A stretch of DNA of 64,000 nucleotides from Usitatibacter rugosus (GTDB lineage: Bacteria > Pseudomonadota > Gammaproteobacteria > Burkholderiales > Usitatibacteraceae), in the NCBI RefSeq assembly GCF_013003965.1, contig NZ_CP053069.1:1271419-1335418 (forward strand), given 5' to 3'. The translations under genes and the position numbers were made by a program. Of this stretch, positions 62,731 through 64,000 are shown in pieces (within the stretch, counting starts at the first letter, position 1; every line of letters starts with the position of its first letter). Below the pieces are notes generated by a model. The model was not told where the DNA came from. It saw only the letters and a list, made by a program, of their open reading frames with translations, and did no database searches.

Positions 62731-62757
62731 GCGCCTGGCGCCGCGGAGAGCCGACCG

Positions 62758-62955
62758 ATGAAGCGTCCCGGCCGCCGCGGCACCCAGCTGGCCTGCCTGT
62801 TCCTGCTGGGCTGCGTGCTGTTCAACTTCCCGCTGCTGGCGATCTTCAACGTGCCGGTGCGGATCCTCGGCATCCCGGTCCTCTATGCGTACATGTTCGC
62901 GGCCTGGCTGCTGCTCATCGTGTTGCTGGCCGTCGTGATGGAACGGAAGGACTGA
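62758..62955 (+). CDS. Small membrane protein, DUF3311-like
   Basis: 65 residues with two hydrophobic helices (LACLFLLGCVLFNFPLLAIF and LYAYMFAAWLLLIVLLAVVM) separated by a short NVPVRILGIP loop. This resembles the small membrane partners encoded just before sodium:solute symporters. It begins 28 nt after acs and ends 8 nt before the symporter-kinase gene, so the three are probably cotranscribed. Confidence 0.75.
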   Translation: MKRPGRRGTQLACLFLLGCVLFNFPLLAIFNVPVRILGIPVLYAYMFAAWLLLIVLLAVVMERKD

Positions 62956-62962
62956 AGCGGCC

Positions 62963-64000
62963 ATGCTCGAAGGCTGGGTGATCGTCAGCGCGTCGTTCGC
63001 GTATATCGGCTTGCTCTTCGCCATCGCGTACTACGCCGACCAGCGCGCCGATGCCGGGCGCTCGGTGATCGCGAACCCGTGGATCTACAGCCTGTCGCTC
63101 GCGGTGTACGCGACGGCGTGGACTTTCTACGGGAGCGTCGGGCGCGCGGCGAGCGACGGCGTGGGCTTCCTGCCGATCTACATCGGCCCCACGCTGATGA
63201 TCGTGCTGTGGTGGCTGGTGGTGCGGAAGATGATCCGCATCGCGAAGCTGAACCGCACGACCTCGCTCGCGGACTTCGTCGCCGCGCGCTACGGGCGCAG
63301 CGCCCTCATCGGCGGGCTGGTCACGGTGATCGCCGTGATCGGCATCCTTCCCTATATCTCGCTCCAGCTGAAGGCGATCTCCACCAGCTTCCAGATCCTG
63401 CTCGAGTACCCGCAGATCGTGATGCCGCAGAAGGCCGGCACCGTGAGCGTGATGCAGGACACGGCTTTCTACGTGGCGCTCTTCCTCGCGATGTTCACCA
63501 TCGCCTTCGGCACCCGACAGCTGGACGCCGCCGAGCGCCACGAGGGCATGGTCGCCGCGATCGCGTTCGAATCGATCGTGAAGCTGGTGGCGTTCCTCGC
63601 CGTGGGGGTCTACGTCACGTTCGTGATGTACGAAGGCCCGGGAGACATCTTCGGCCGCGCCGCGGAGCGGCCCGATCTCGCCGCGCTGATGGCGCCCTTC
63701 GGCGAGGCGGCGGGCGGCTACGCCTCGTGGGTGTGGCTCACGGTGCTCTCGATGATGGCGATCATGTTCCTGCCGCGCCAGTTCCAAGTAGCAGTGATCG
63801 AGAACGTCGATGAGCAGCACGTGAAGCGCGCGATGTGGGTGTTCCCGCTCTACATGCTCGCGATCAACCTCTTCGTGCTGCCGATCGCGGTCGGCGGCCT
63901 GCTGCACTTTCCGAGCGGGGTCGATGCCGACACGTTCGTGCTCACGCTGCCGATGGCGCGCGGCAACGAGGCGCTGGCGCTGCTGGTGTTCATCGGCGGG
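62963..64000 (+). CDS. Sodium:solute symporter-type sensor kinase, N-terminal part (CrbS-like)
   Basis: The frame is open from ATG 62963 to the window end (346 residues), so the rest is missing. The visible part is a sodium:solute symporter domain with many helices, for example GWVIVSASFAYIGLLFAIAYY and TAWTFYGSVGRAASDGVGFLP. The IAFGTRQLDAAERHEGMVAA and MFLPRQFQVAVIENVDEQH blocks are typical of symporters fused to histidine kinases. CrbS has this layout and, with CrbR, turns on acs in Vibrio and Pseudomonas. Being right behind acs supports that role, though the kinase part is not visible and a plain symporter cannot be excluded. Confidence 0.8.
   Translation, partial: MLEGWVIVSASFAYIGLLFAIAYYADQRADAGRSVIANPWIYSLSLAVYATAWTFYGSVGRAASDGVGFLPIYIGPTLMIVLWWLVVRKMIRIAKLNRTTSLADFVAARYGRSALIGGLVTVIAVIGILPYISLQLKAISTSFQILLEYPQIVMPQKAGTVSVMQDTAFYVALFLAMFTIAFGTRQLDAAERHEGMVAAIAFESIVKLVAFLAVGVYVTFVMYEGPGDIFGRAAERPDLAALMAPFGEAAGGYASWVWLTVLSMMAIMFLPRQFQVAVIENVDEQHVKRAMWVFPLYMLAINLFVLPIAVGGLLHFPSGVDADTFVLTLPMARGNEALALLVFIGG

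Noticed and set aside
62731-62745. GGCGCC palindromes after acs as a terminator
   Set aside because: Stem too short and no T-run; acs probably continues into the next genes.

Overview
The window is a gene-dense, GC-rich (roughly two thirds G+C by eye) bacterial chromosome segment. The gene order cysE-iscR-iscS-iscU-iscA-hscB-hscA-fdx-iscX, the dapA-bamC-metallohydrolase run, and an intact GlrK-QseG-GlrR operon point to a betaproteobacterium. No genus can be named from the sequence alone. No rRNA, tRNA, CRISPR array, prophage or intact insertion sequence was seen. The only mobile-looking DNA is two families of short dispersed repeats.

Layout. 0-6 kb: the end of an ABC importer for 2-aminoethylphosphonate (binding protein, ATPase, fused double permease), then PhnW transaminase and a coupled methyltransferase. 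6-13 kb: secreted or lipoprotein genes (methyltransferase-like lipoprotein, beta-propeller proteins, GlcG-like protein), then a TIGR03364-type FAD oxidase and a methyltransferase. 13-16 kb: dapA, bamC and a metallo-beta-lactamase-fold hydrolase. 16-23 kb: an L16-hydroxylase-like JmjC protein, bcp, a SlyD-like isomerase, a phosphoesterase, mutS and a DUF1254 protein. 23-31 kb: an octahaem cytochrome with TPRs, LysM, NDH-2, a three-gene methyltransferase/glycosyltransferase/ATP-grasp cassette and suhB. 31-41 kb: trmJ, an MFS transporter, cysE and the isc operon, with a questin-oxidase-family gene inserted between hscB and hscA. 41-47 kb: two periplasmic binding proteins, then a coupled PQQ-type dehydrogenase, cytochrome c and a PqqU/YncD-like TonB receptor. 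47-51 kb: glrK-qseG-glrR with a downstream sigma-54 intergenic region. 51-60 kb: serB, mfd, class I fumarase, a UPF0114 protein, an acyl-CoA ligase and a citrate-lyase-type aldolase. 60-64 kb: acs, a small membrane protein and a CrbS-like symporter/histidine kinase cut by the window end.

The most striking feature is the 352-bp gap after glrR (47378-47729). On the minus strand it holds two perfect TGTC-N10-GACA sites, the motif known for GlrR upstream of enterobacterial glmY. Next comes a well-formed sigma-54 promoter (GG-N10-GC). About 134 nt of non-coding sequence follows, with three hairpins, an exposed CCUCCU stretch and a perfect intrinsic terminator. This looks like a GlrR/sigma-54-controlled small RNA, by analogy with GlmY but with no sequence relationship that I can assert.

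Other points of interest: the PQQ dehydrogenase/cytochrome/PQQ receptor operon has no PQQ biosynthesis genes in view; repeats have supplied the ends of proteins (permease and ATPase N-termini, IscU C-terminus); and several gene pairs are joined by a TTGA start/stop overlap.
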